A stretch of 64,000 nucleotides of DNA, from NCBI GenBank assembly GCA_030836185.1, contig JAURQH010000031.1, positions 186,001 through 250,000 of the forward strand, in the 5' to 3' direction. Numbering within the stretch: the first letter of the stretch is position 1; each line of letters begins with the position of its first letter. This stretch comes from Planctomycetota bacterium. Lineage in GTDB: Bacteria > Planctomycetota > Planctomycetia > Planctomycetales > Planctomycetaceae. Below are positions 26,381 to 33,559 of the stretch, in pieces. The translations under genes and the position numbers were made by a program. The notes under the pieces are model-generated. The model worked only from the letters and a program-made list of their open reading frames with translations, did no database searches and was not told the DNA's origin.

Positions 26381-27820
26381 ATGCTTGTGATGCGTCGGCG
26401 ATTGTTAAAACTGTTGTTGTTGGTTGTGGTGATTTTGTTGCCGTTTCTGAGCCACTGGTTGTACTTGTGGATGACGATGTGGCCGAAGTCGATCACAATG
26501 GCAACCGGTCCGGTGGGAGGGCGCCATCGAATGATTATGGAGGCTTTGGCAGACGAGATTCGCGAGCAATTAAATATCGATGTTGAATTGAAAGAATCCG
26601 AAGGTTCGTTACGCAATTTGCGTATGTTGGAAGCCGGTGAAATCGATTTCGGACTCTATCAGTCGGGCGCTCGGCGTATGGTCGCCGATACGACTCAGCA
26701 CATCCAGACAACTGAGATTCGTTTTGTTAGCAATCTCTACTCCGAAGTTGCACATTGGGCCATCAATCGGGATTCCAATATTGGGGATTCCGATGATCTC
26801 AGAGGGAAGCGAATTGCGGTTGGCCAACATGATTCGGGGGACTCAGCGATGTGCCTCGTTTTGGCCGAGCATTTCGGGCTCTCTGAAAGTGATTATGAAA
26901 TCGCTTATCTCGACTACAATCAGGTTCGAGCACAGTTTCTTGACGATACTCTTGACGCCGCTTTTATTACGGTGGGAGTTCAAGCCGATGTGTTTCGAAG
27001 ATTGTGTGAGGAAGGAAAAGTCGAATTTCGATCTCTGGAGAATATTGACGCCTTAGTTCGCAATCATATTTCTCTGACACCATATACCATTCCTAGAGGA
27101 CTGTATCAGACCACGGGGAGAGTGGCTCCTTTGGCTGATATTCAAACGGTTGCACTCAAGTCTCAACTGCTTTGCCGGGATGATCTTCCTGATGGGTTGG
27201 TCGAACAGATTACAGAGATTGCTCTTAGTGAAGACTTCATGAAAGAGATGCAATTGGGAGAGCTTTTTTCGCAAGGTGTCGAGTTCGCCAGTGCCAAGCC
27301 GGAATTTTCAGTTCACTCTGGGGCGGCGCATTATTTTGACCCGCGATTAAAACCGATTCTCAACAGTGATTTTGTCGAGGCGATGGAAGGGATGCGATCT
27401 TTTCTTGTTTCTCTGTTAATTGCCGGGTATCTCGGGTGGAGGTGGTGGGTGAAAAGAAGCATCCGGCAGGCAGAGCATCGATTGGATCGCTACATACGCC
27501 GCTTGTTGGAAATCGTGCGGAGTCAGGTTGAGTTGGGAGAGTCTCCCGACAGTTTGAAACAAGATGGTCGTGAATTGCAGGTTTTACTCGATCATGTGAC
27601 CGAACTGCGACAGGAATGCCTCAAGGATTTCACCGCGCATGAACTTAACGAAGATCGTTCGGTGGATTGTTTTCTGGAAATGTGTCACGCCCTGTCGGAC
27701 AAGATCAACGCGAAGCTGACCCGCGTGACTTTGGAAGAAAAATTTGCCGAGCTTCATTTGTTGTTGCACGAAAAAACCGGCACGGAGGAAATTCCTCCGG
27801 CCGGCGATCAGAATGATTAA
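26381..27820 (+). CDS. membrane-anchored TAXI-domain solute-binding protein
   Basis: About 479 aa. An N-terminal transmembrane helix (about 5-32) leads to a TAXI-type TRAP solute-binding domain: ITMATGPVGGRHRMIMEALA, IDFGLYQSGARRMVADTT, LRGKRIAVGQHDSGD and DAAFITVGVQADVFRR are the family blocks. After residue 335 a second transmembrane helix (about 338-357, MRSFLVSLLIAGYLGW) leads to about 115 cytoplasmic, mostly helical residues. Normal TAXI proteins are free or lipid-anchored periplasmic binders with a TRAP permease gene nearby; none is here, so a sensor role is suggested. TTG 26369 and ATG 26390 are alternative starts. Confidence 0.82.
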   Translation: MLVMRRRLLKLLLLVVVILLPFLSHWLYLWMTMWPKSITMATGPVGGRHRMIMEALADEIREQLNIDVELKESEGSLRNLRMLEAGEIDFGLYQSGARRMVADTTQHIQTTEIRFVSNLYSEVAHWAINRDSNIGDSDDLRGKRIAVGQHDSGDSAMCLVLAEHFGLSESDYEIAYLDYNQVRAQFLDDTLDAAFITVGVQADVFRRLCEEGKVEFRSLENIDALVRNHISLTPYTIPRGLYQTTGRVAPLADIQTVALKSQLLCRDDLPDGLVEQITEIALSEDFMKEMQLGELFSQGVEFASAKPEFSVHSGAAHYFDPRLKPILNSDFVEAMEGMRSFLVSLLIAGYLGWRWWVKRSIRQAEHRLDRYIRRLLEIVRSQVELGESPDSLKQDGRELQVLLDHVTELRQECLKDFTAHELNEDRSVDCFLEMCHALSDKINAKLTRVTLEEKFAELHLLLHEKTGTEEIPPAGDQND

Positions 27821-27833
27821 GCAGCTATGCTGA

Positions 27834-29222
27834 TCACACTTCGCGGTATTTGTACTCGCGATCAGTGACGATACCCGGTTCGGGAACCGGGTAGGTTCCA
27901 TCTGCATAGGCGGGAACTGGAGACTCTGATTCGAGAGTCAATTCAGTTAAACCTTCAGCAAGAGGGAACTCGTGGTTTAGGGCTTGGTCGTATGTGACGA
28001 CCTTTCCTGTGTGACATGCCATTCGTCCCATGGCTGTGACGAGCGATGACTTGACTCCACGTTCGACTTCATTGTGAGGAGTATCGTTCATGATGGCGGC
28101 AATCAGCCGGTCCCACTCTACCTGATATGGGTTCGGTTCGCGGTCGGGGTATTTCCAGACAATCGAATCACGGTCACCAATTTTCTGGCCTTTGTAAATA
28201 GCCGTTTTAGGATTCAAGTGACCTGAAGCAGAGCAGACTGCAGAGTTTTTACTCCCATGCACATAGGTGGCGAACTCATTGTGACAGCCGCTCATGGTGC
28301 GGCCTTCCATGATCATCTTCGAGCCATCGGCAAAGGTATATTCAGTGGAGTAGGAGTCAAAGTTCTGGTCGATATAATCTCCGCGGTAATGTCGCCCACC
28401 AAACCCTTTGGCCTCGATTGGGAAATCGTTCTTCATCCAGCAGCATTCATCAATGTTGTGGATCAGGAAGTCGCTGAAGCCACCGCCACTGAGCCACAGG
28501 AACGAATGGAACCGACTGATTTGATACATCAGGTCGCTCATTTCTCCAGGGTTTTTGTTAGAGAAGGCTGAAGCGGTCGGCCCGGCACAACGATAAGCAC
28601 GCAACAGGTTAATGTCGCCCAATTCTCCATTTTGGATGCGGTCAAATAGTTCGCCACGCGCCAATGAGTGACGACACATGAGGCCGACACCTACTTTGAG
28701 GTTCTTTGCTTTGGCTTTCTCGTTCAGTTCCAGCATGCGTCGAGCAGCAGGGCCATCTGTGCAGACGGGTTTTTCCATAAAGACGTTGAGACCCTTTTCG
28801 ATGGCATAAGTAAACTGAACCCAACGAAATGCGGGTGGAGTTGTGAGAATGACCACATCGCCAGGATTCAGTGCATCCATTGCATGCTTATAGGCATCGA
28901 AACCGATGAACTTCCGATCCTCGGGAACGTCGACGATTTCTTCGTTACGACCTTTCAGTGTTTTGTAGCTGGTGTCCATCTTGCCTTCAAAAACATCGGC
29001 CATTGCAACCAAGCGAGTTGGTCCACTCGCGTTTTGAAGTGCTTGATCAGCGGCACCCGTACCTCGTCCACCGCATCCCACAAGGGCAACTTGGACAGCA
29101 GACTTTTGAGCGGCGTAGGCACCGGGGACAATTAAACTACTCAGCGTTGCTGCGGCAGCGACCTGACCAGTTGTTTTCATAAGATCACGGCGGGAAATTT
29201 GAGAATTATTCGGCTGAATCAC
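27834..29222 (-). CDS. Tat-exported Gfo/Idh/MocA-family oxidoreductase
   Basis: A 462-aa protein with a twin-arginine signal (ISRRDLMKTTG, about residues 9-19, followed by a hydrophobic Ala-rich stretch to about 38). The NAD(P)-binding core has VALVGCGGRGTGAADQ (46-61) and the diagnostic EKPVCTDGPAARRML block. GVGLMCRH and the late YRGDYIDQNFDSY region belong to the planctomycete secreted Gfo/Idh/MocA group. It probably acts on a sugar or inositol derivative in the periplasm. The start is GTG, supported by GAGGAG 8 bases upstream. It is convergent with the TAXI gene, 13 bp apart. Confidence 0.9.
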   Translation of the reverse strand: MIQPNNSQISRRDLMKTTGQVAAAATLSSLIVPGAYAAQKSAVQVALVGCGGRGTGAADQALQNASGPTRLVAMADVFEGKMDTSYKTLKGRNEEIVDVPEDRKFIGFDAYKHAMDALNPGDVVILTTPPAFRWVQFTYAIEKGLNVFMEKPVCTDGPAARRMLELNEKAKAKNLKVGVGLMCRHSLARGELFDRIQNGELGDINLLRAYRCAGPTASAFSNKNPGEMSDLMYQISRFHSFLWLSGGGFSDFLIHNIDECCWMKNDFPIEAKGFGGRHYRGDYIDQNFDSYSTEYTFADGSKMIMEGRTMSGCHNEFATYVHGSKNSAVCSASGHLNPKTAIYKGQKIGDRDSIVWKYPDREPNPYQVEWDRLIAAIMNDTPHNEVERGVKSSLVTAMGRMACHTGKVVTYDQALNHEFPLAEGLTELTLESESPVPAYADGTYPVPEPGIVTDREYKYREV

Positions 29223-29560
29223 GGAAAATACTCCTCGTTTGTTGTGGTTGAATCGGTCGATTCAAGTTGGGAAGGAATGTGTGTGGTTTGTTCAAAGCTC
29301 TTAAGGATTTCTTTGACATCGACAGTATTCATGGCCGACGTGAGAAATGAGTACATTCAGAATAGCGGCAAACTGGCATATCTGCAAAAGGATTCAGGAC
29401 TTCAAAGCCCGCTGAAAAAGTCAATTTGCTGAGAACGGCTCTTTAAGTCGTGGAACAACGTCGTCAATTCCCGATGATTCACCAGATTCACCTGCGAATT
29501 TCCTCCTTGCCAACTCCTCAAAATCTCGTTCTCGCCGAAAACCCATTTCTCAACAGGCTG
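29223..29560. other. intergenic region, nothing recognised
   Basis: About 340 bases between the Gfo/Idh/MocA gene start and the stop of the next minus-strand frame. It carries the GAGGAG ribosome site of the Gfo/Idh/MocA gene (positions about 29231-29236) and presumably its promoter. No coding frame, repeat or RNA structure is evident. Confidence 0.5.
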
Positions 29561-30067
29561 TTAATGATTCTGATTATTTTTTTGATAATCGGGAGAATTG
29601 GGATCTTCCTCTGGCTTCATCCGTTCGATGCGGATTTTTCCATCAAACATTTCAACTGTAGGGATTTTTGAAGCCAGTTCTCTCAGACATTCCAACTCGC
29701 TTTGGGAAAATTCCATTTCAGTATCTCCCAGTCTTGCTTTGAAATTGTCTGTCTGTGCAAGTTTCACGAAAATATCGATTCCTGTGATACTTGTCATCAC
29801 TTCCGAGATGACGCCACCATTGATTTTGCTTTCTCTTTTGGGCAGGGGTAATTCGTACGATTCCCCACCACCGGCAAATTGTAATCGACGACTGTTGCTC
29901 AAATGAAATTGAAAACCACGTGATGTGGAACCGATTTCCCAGATGGCAATGAGCGACGTTTCATCTTCGTCATATGCCAACGAAACACGAACTCCCAAAG
30001 AAGAAAGATTGCGATTCTCGTGCTTGACTTTCAGCCACTCTGTTCGGAGCCAGGTGAGCTGATCGAA
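29561..30067 (-). CDS. reading frame of unknown function with no ATG start, in frame after the trypsin-like gene
   Basis: The frame is open from the codon after the protease stop (TAA at 30068-30070) to its own TAA at 29561. It codes about 168 residues from that stop, with no ATG or GTG before the body. The best start by codon is TTG at 29998 (145 aa), but protein-like sequence continues upstream (LTWLRTEWLKVKHENRN). The body has SLIAIWEIGSTSRGFQFHL and GTEMEF-like beta strands and an acidic C-terminal half; I recognise no family. Either it starts at TTG/CTG, or it is the C-terminal part of the protease gene cut by a nonsense codon, or it is translated by readthrough or re-initiation. Confidence 0.5.
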   Translation of the reverse strand, partial: FDQLTWLRTEWLKVKHENRNLSSLGVRVSLAYDEDETSLIAIWEIGSTSRGFQFHLSNSRRLQFAGGGESYELPLPKRESKINGGVISEVMTSITGIDIFVKLAQTDNFKARLGDTEMEFSQSELECLRELASKIPTVEMFDGKIRIERMKPEEDPNSPDYQKNNQNH

Positions 30068-30883
30068 TTAGTCTTCATCCTCTTCGATTTTGTAGCGATG
30101 CTGAAAACGACGCTTGGATGGGATTTTTATGACGATTGCTTTGGAGGGTGGGGCGCGGGGAACTCCTCCTGCTTTTTCGACGGGTGTGAGTAGCTCCAGT
30201 TTTCGCAAACGAATTTTTTTACCGACGTTGATGAGTTGATTGATCTGCACGCAAGAAATGGCGAAGTTCAGATTTTGAGCACCCTCCAAAGAGGAACTAT
30301 TTACTCCGACCACTTCTCCTTTGAAGTTTAGTAACGGTCCACCACTGCTACCGGGGGAAATGGGGGTGCTGGTTTGTAACCAGGTGCCATCGAGCTTGGG
30401 GCCAAATTGTTTAAGCTCACTGCCTTCTCTGATGCCACTCACAATCCCCTCGCTGGCGGTAAACGATAAGCCTTGAGGCGCACCAATGGCCATTGTTTTG
30501 TCACCCTTCCGGGGAAGCACAATCGCGACTGGTAAAGCGGTCAATTTTTTGATGGTTTCAATTTTAAGCAATGCTAAATCGAAACCGGTGTAATGGGCGT
30601 TCCACCCCAATACTTTCGCGGTGGACTTGTCGGCAAATGTGACAGTGGCTGTTTTGGAGTCGCCCACCACATGGTAGTTCGTAACGATCCATTTTCTCTC
30701 GGTATCCACCACAAAGCCGCTACCAATTCCCTGGCTTCCATCTTTGTAAGTGACATCAATTCGTACGCAGGCTGGTTCAGTCCGCTCGATTAAATCGGCT
30801 ATGCTTAACTCGTCTGCGAGCAGTTCTTTTGTCGAGATGAAAAAACAAAGCAACAGGAGGGAATAACTGGCTGTTGTGTTCAT
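30068..30883 (-). CDS. secreted trypsin-like serine protease (S1C/HtrA-like, no PDZ)
   Basis: A 271-aa exported protein with a signal peptide (about 1-23). The chymotrypsin-fold catalytic triad is visible: His71 in VTNYHVVGD, Asp102 in TGFDLALLKI, and Ser180 in SPGSSGGPLL. GSGFVVD before the His strand is typical of HtrA/Deg. There is no PDZ domain; the C-terminus is a basic/acidic tail (IPSKRRFQHRYKIEEDED). It probably degrades or senses misfolded envelope proteins. The frame continues open after its TAA stop without a proper start codon, so the true C-terminus is in doubt. Confidence 0.87.
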   Translation of the reverse strand: MNTTASYSLLLLCFFISTKELLADELSIADLIERTEPACVRIDVTYKDGSQGIGSGFVVDTERKWIVTNYHVVGDSKTATVTFADKSTAKVLGWNAHYTGFDLALLKIETIKKLTALPVAIVLPRKGDKTMAIGAPQGLSFTASEGIVSGIREGSELKQFGPKLDGTWLQTSTPISPGSSGGPLLNFKGEVVGVNSSSLEGAQNLNFAISCVQINQLINVGKKIRLRKLELLTPVEKAGGVPRAPPSKAIVIKIPSKRRFQHRYKIEEDED

Positions 30884-30932
30884 GAAATGTATCAGTGAAT
30901 TATATCCTTCTGGGGCAATCTGTCTGGGCGGG

Positions 30933-31403
30933 TCAGCTTAACGCAAGTTGATTAGTCAGGAACTCGGTGACTCTTTGTGGGCTGACAATTCCCTGGATTC
31001 TTGCATCGAGGTCGATGATGGGGACATGACGACAACCGCTGACAGCCATGACGCACAATGCTGATGCCGAGGCGGCAGAAGTGTGGACATAAATAGGGTT
31101 GGCAGTCATGAATTCAGAGACGGGGCTGCCGCCTAGAGTATCGATGTTTGTTCCGATTTATAACAGGGCGTCTGTTTCTGAAAAGACTCCCACGAGGGAA
31201 CCTCCCGCTTCGATCATCAAACATGAAATATCGAGAGCAGAAAGTGTTTTGATGGCGTCTCGGACAGGAGTCTCAGGAGAAATTGTTGTGTATGGGCGGT
31301 GTTGGATCGTCAGTACCGATTCCTCCGCGAGTGATCTTTCGACCGGGTCACAATATTCTTTCGGGTCATAGTTGGCGAGTGGATCCTGGAATTCTTCGAT
31401 CAT
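30933..31403 (-). pseudogene. CBS-pair protein gene interrupted by an in-frame TAA
   Basis: From ATG 31403 (AAGGAG 6 bases upstream, one base after the stop of the preceding CBS gene) the frame runs to TGA 30933, 156 residues, but codon 82 is TAA (31158-31160). Before it comes the first CBS repeat, ending in GSLVGVFSETDALL; after it the same frame resumes with IGTNIDTLGGSPVSEFMTAN and a complete second CBS repeat ending RVTEFLTNQLALS. The intact length equals that of the CBS neighbour (156 aa). A single base change (for example AAA to TAA) would explain it. If translated as read, an 81-residue one-repeat protein results. A sequencing error cannot be excluded. Confidence 0.75.
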
Positions 31404-31404
31404 C

Positions 31405-31875
31405 TCAAGCTCCTTCTCGATTATGTAGATGGGGTGTCCCGCCAATGCGTTGAACCATCACTTGTTCCGGGAAATGGTCGGCAATATATTCCAACATGCT
31501 TCGCTGGCCCGTGAGTCCAGCAAGCTGGCCTTCCTCATTGATTACGATGATAAATCGTACGTTGTGTTTTCGCATTAATTTGAGAACATCAACGATAGGG
31601 GCATTTTGTTTGACAGTCGGCCAGTTATGAGACATGACCTGTGAAACCGGGGACCCGAAGTTCGATTGACTTTCGGCCAGCAACCTTACGAGTTGGCTTT
31701 CTGTGAAAATGCCAATCGGTTTGCTGTCTGCATCCACCACAATCGCACATCCGAGCCGCTGTGTTTTCATTGCTTCGACGACTTCGGCGATGGAGGTGTG
31801 CGGAGAAACGATGACCGGATCTCTTAGTGGAAGCGAGCAGACTTGCTCTGCTTGTAGGTTTTCTTGTAGACCCAT
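31405..31875 (-). CDS. CBS-domain pair protein
   Basis: A 156-aa protein made of two CBS repeats: residues about 15-75 (DPVIVSPHTSIAEVVEAM, CAIVVDADSKPIGIFTESQL) and about 80-145 (VSQVMSHNWPTVKQNAPIV, IVINEEGQLAGLTGQRSM). Such stand-alone CBS pairs bind adenosine nucleotides and regulate partners. The C-terminus HNREGA overlaps the translation signal of the next, interrupted CBS gene, whose ATG lies one base after this stop; the two were probably made together as subunits of one assembly. Target unknown. Confidence 0.87.
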   Translation of the reverse strand: MGLQENLQAEQVCSLPLRDPVIVSPHTSIAEVVEAMKTQRLGCAIVVDADSKPIGIFTESQLVRLLAESQSNFGSPVSQVMSHNWPTVKQNAPIVDVLKLMRKHNVRFIIVINEEGQLAGLTGQRSMLEYIADHFPEQVMVQRIGGTPHLHNREGA

Positions 31876-31959
31876 GAGAATTCACCTCTCAATTCAAGAG
31901 ATTGAAACACGAAAATAGGATGAATCTACAATACACTCATTTGTGGACTGCCAATATCA

Positions 31960-33552
31960 TTATTTTGATGACTGCAAGGGATTTGTTGTGTCTGATGGCT
32001 CGAATTCCTTTGCTGTCGGTGATTTGGGAGTTACGACACGTTTTGGAAATCTTTCGGCTGCGGGTGGACCGTCAGCCCTTCCGGCTGCCCATCCGCGGAG
32101 TGAATTCAATGTTTCCCGCCCTTTGAGAAAATAGTAGTCGTCCAAAGAATCGTGATGATGCTTCCAGGCTTGCTGACGTTTATCCGATTCTGAATTGAAA
32201 ACGCAAAGTCCCATGTGGCTCATTTGGTTTTGTAGTTCAGTAGCAATGGCTTGATGTCCGGGTACCGTTGGGTGGACATGGTCGGCCAGCCACTGGCTAT
32301 CCAGGATACCGCTACGTGATTGCTGTTCCAGTATTTGAAAGGCATCGATCAAAGGGATGTTTTCCTTTTTCGAAATTTCGATCATGGCTTGTTCTAATTC
32401 AGACACAATGCGTAAAGGGCAAATGTCTTCATCACGGGCTTTGCGGAATGCCTGCTTTGCATCTTCGTGCCTTTTTCGCGTGAGGTAGCACTGTCCCAGC
32501 TCATACCACGCAAGAGCGAATCGTGGATCCAGTTCGACTGCTTCTTCGAGTGAAGAAATCGATTTTGATAAATTGTCACGATAATTTTCGCGAGCCGTAT
32601 CCATTAGTCGTCGGACATTCTGTGTGTCTTCATCGCTCAGAAACTCTGAGAGTTCCGATTTGAAAGGAGGGGAGTCGCCCAGATTTGCGGGTGGACGAAT
32701 CATGATGATGGGGACTTTCGCCTGTTGGCACAGATCGATCATTCGCCCGAGGTTGAATTCAAAGTGTTCGACGATCTTCGCTCGCCACTCATCATCCCGG
32801 TGATACGCTTTTAGACTGTCGTTGTAGTCGAGAATGGCATCCACCTCGCCATTCAATTCTGGTTTGGTTGATGCCGCATTTTTTGTCTCGGTGGTAGAAA
32901 CCATGCTGCGAAACAGATGGAACAGATGTGATTTGGCGGACAGGTTCATCGTCAGGCGTTCGGCCTGTGAATCGGGTTTGAGATGATCGTAGCTACGATC
33001 TTCAAGGAACTCATTGTGTCCGGTACACACAACAATCAAGTCCGGTTGATAGGTAAGGCATTCTTCGAGGATAGATACCAGGCGATAGCTGGCATAAGAA
33101 AGCCCGCCACAATTGACGACATCCCAACTTCGATCTGTATTGTCGGCTTCGAGTCCTAGTTGCAACCATGTGCCGAAGGTTGTCTCAATCGAATAGGGCC
33201 TCCCCTGAACGGTCGATCCACCGAGAACAAAAGTTCGGAATTGATCGTCCGGCTTTCGAACAGGGAATGATTCTGCTGCAAAAAACTTTAATCGAGCGGG
33301 GGCAACTTCATAGAAGTCGCCGTTCTGAGCAAATAGGGCGGTGACTTCAGAAAAGCCGACGTAAGGGTCGTCTTGTTGCGACGGTATGCCCCAGCCGAAG
33401 GCCCGGCAGGTCAGTTCGAGCCCGGCCACGACCAATAATCCGAATGTAATCGCGCCAAGCCTCAGTCCCCAGCGTTTCCGTTGAGAGACAGTTCCTGATT
33501 TGTCTTGTGTGAGTGATTCATTCATCAGATCGGTAATGTCAAGCTGGATCAC
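31960..33552 (-). CDS. membrane-anchored SGNH/GDSL-like hydrolase with TPR-like segment
   Basis: About 530 aa. A transmembrane helix is at about residues 31-50 (LGAITFGLLVVAGLELTC). The SGNH blocks are visible: the nucleophile block VLGGSTVQG, a Gly block VVNCGGLSYASY, the GHNE block CTGHNEFLED (typical of this planctomycete group) and the catalytic DxxH in LADHVHPTVPGH near residue 435. Between them (about 330-390) lies a TPR-like pair SLEEAVELDPRFALAWYELGQ. Probably a lipase or esterase acting on an acylated substrate at the membrane. The GTG at 33552 lies 7 bp after the preceding gene; ATG 33525 is an alternative start. Confidence 0.82.
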   Translation of the reverse strand: MIQLDITDLMNESLTQDKSGTVSQRKRWGLRLGAITFGLLVVAGLELTCRAFGWGIPSQQDDPYVGFSEVTALFAQNGDFYEVAPARLKFFAAESFPVRKPDDQFRTFVLGGSTVQGRPYSIETTFGTWLQLGLEADNTDRSWDVVNCGGLSYASYRLVSILEECLTYQPDLIVVCTGHNEFLEDRSYDHLKPDSQAERLTMNLSAKSHLFHLFRSMVSTTETKNAASTKPELNGEVDAILDYNDSLKAYHRDDEWRAKIVEHFEFNLGRMIDLCQQAKVPIIMIRPPANLGDSPPFKSELSEFLSDEDTQNVRRLMDTARENYRDNLSKSISSLEEAVELDPRFALAWYELGQCYLTRKRHEDAKQAFRKARDEDICPLRIVSELEQAMIEISKKENIPLIDAFQILEQQSRSGILDSQWLADHVHPTVPGHQAIATELQNQMSHMGLCVFNSESDKRQQAWKHHHDSLDDYYFLKGRETLNSLRGWAAGRADGPPAAERFPKRVVTPKSPTAKEFEPSDTTNPLQSSK

Positions 33553-33559
33553 GTGACGC

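Noticed and set aside
26381-27820. Complete TRAP transporter locus
   Set aside because: No DctQ/DctM permease frames lie on either side.
29561-31403. Alternative genetic code with TAA as sense
   Set aside because: Two nearby frames continue after TAA, but rpmA and other well-defined genes end at TAA in the standard way, so a code change is not supported.
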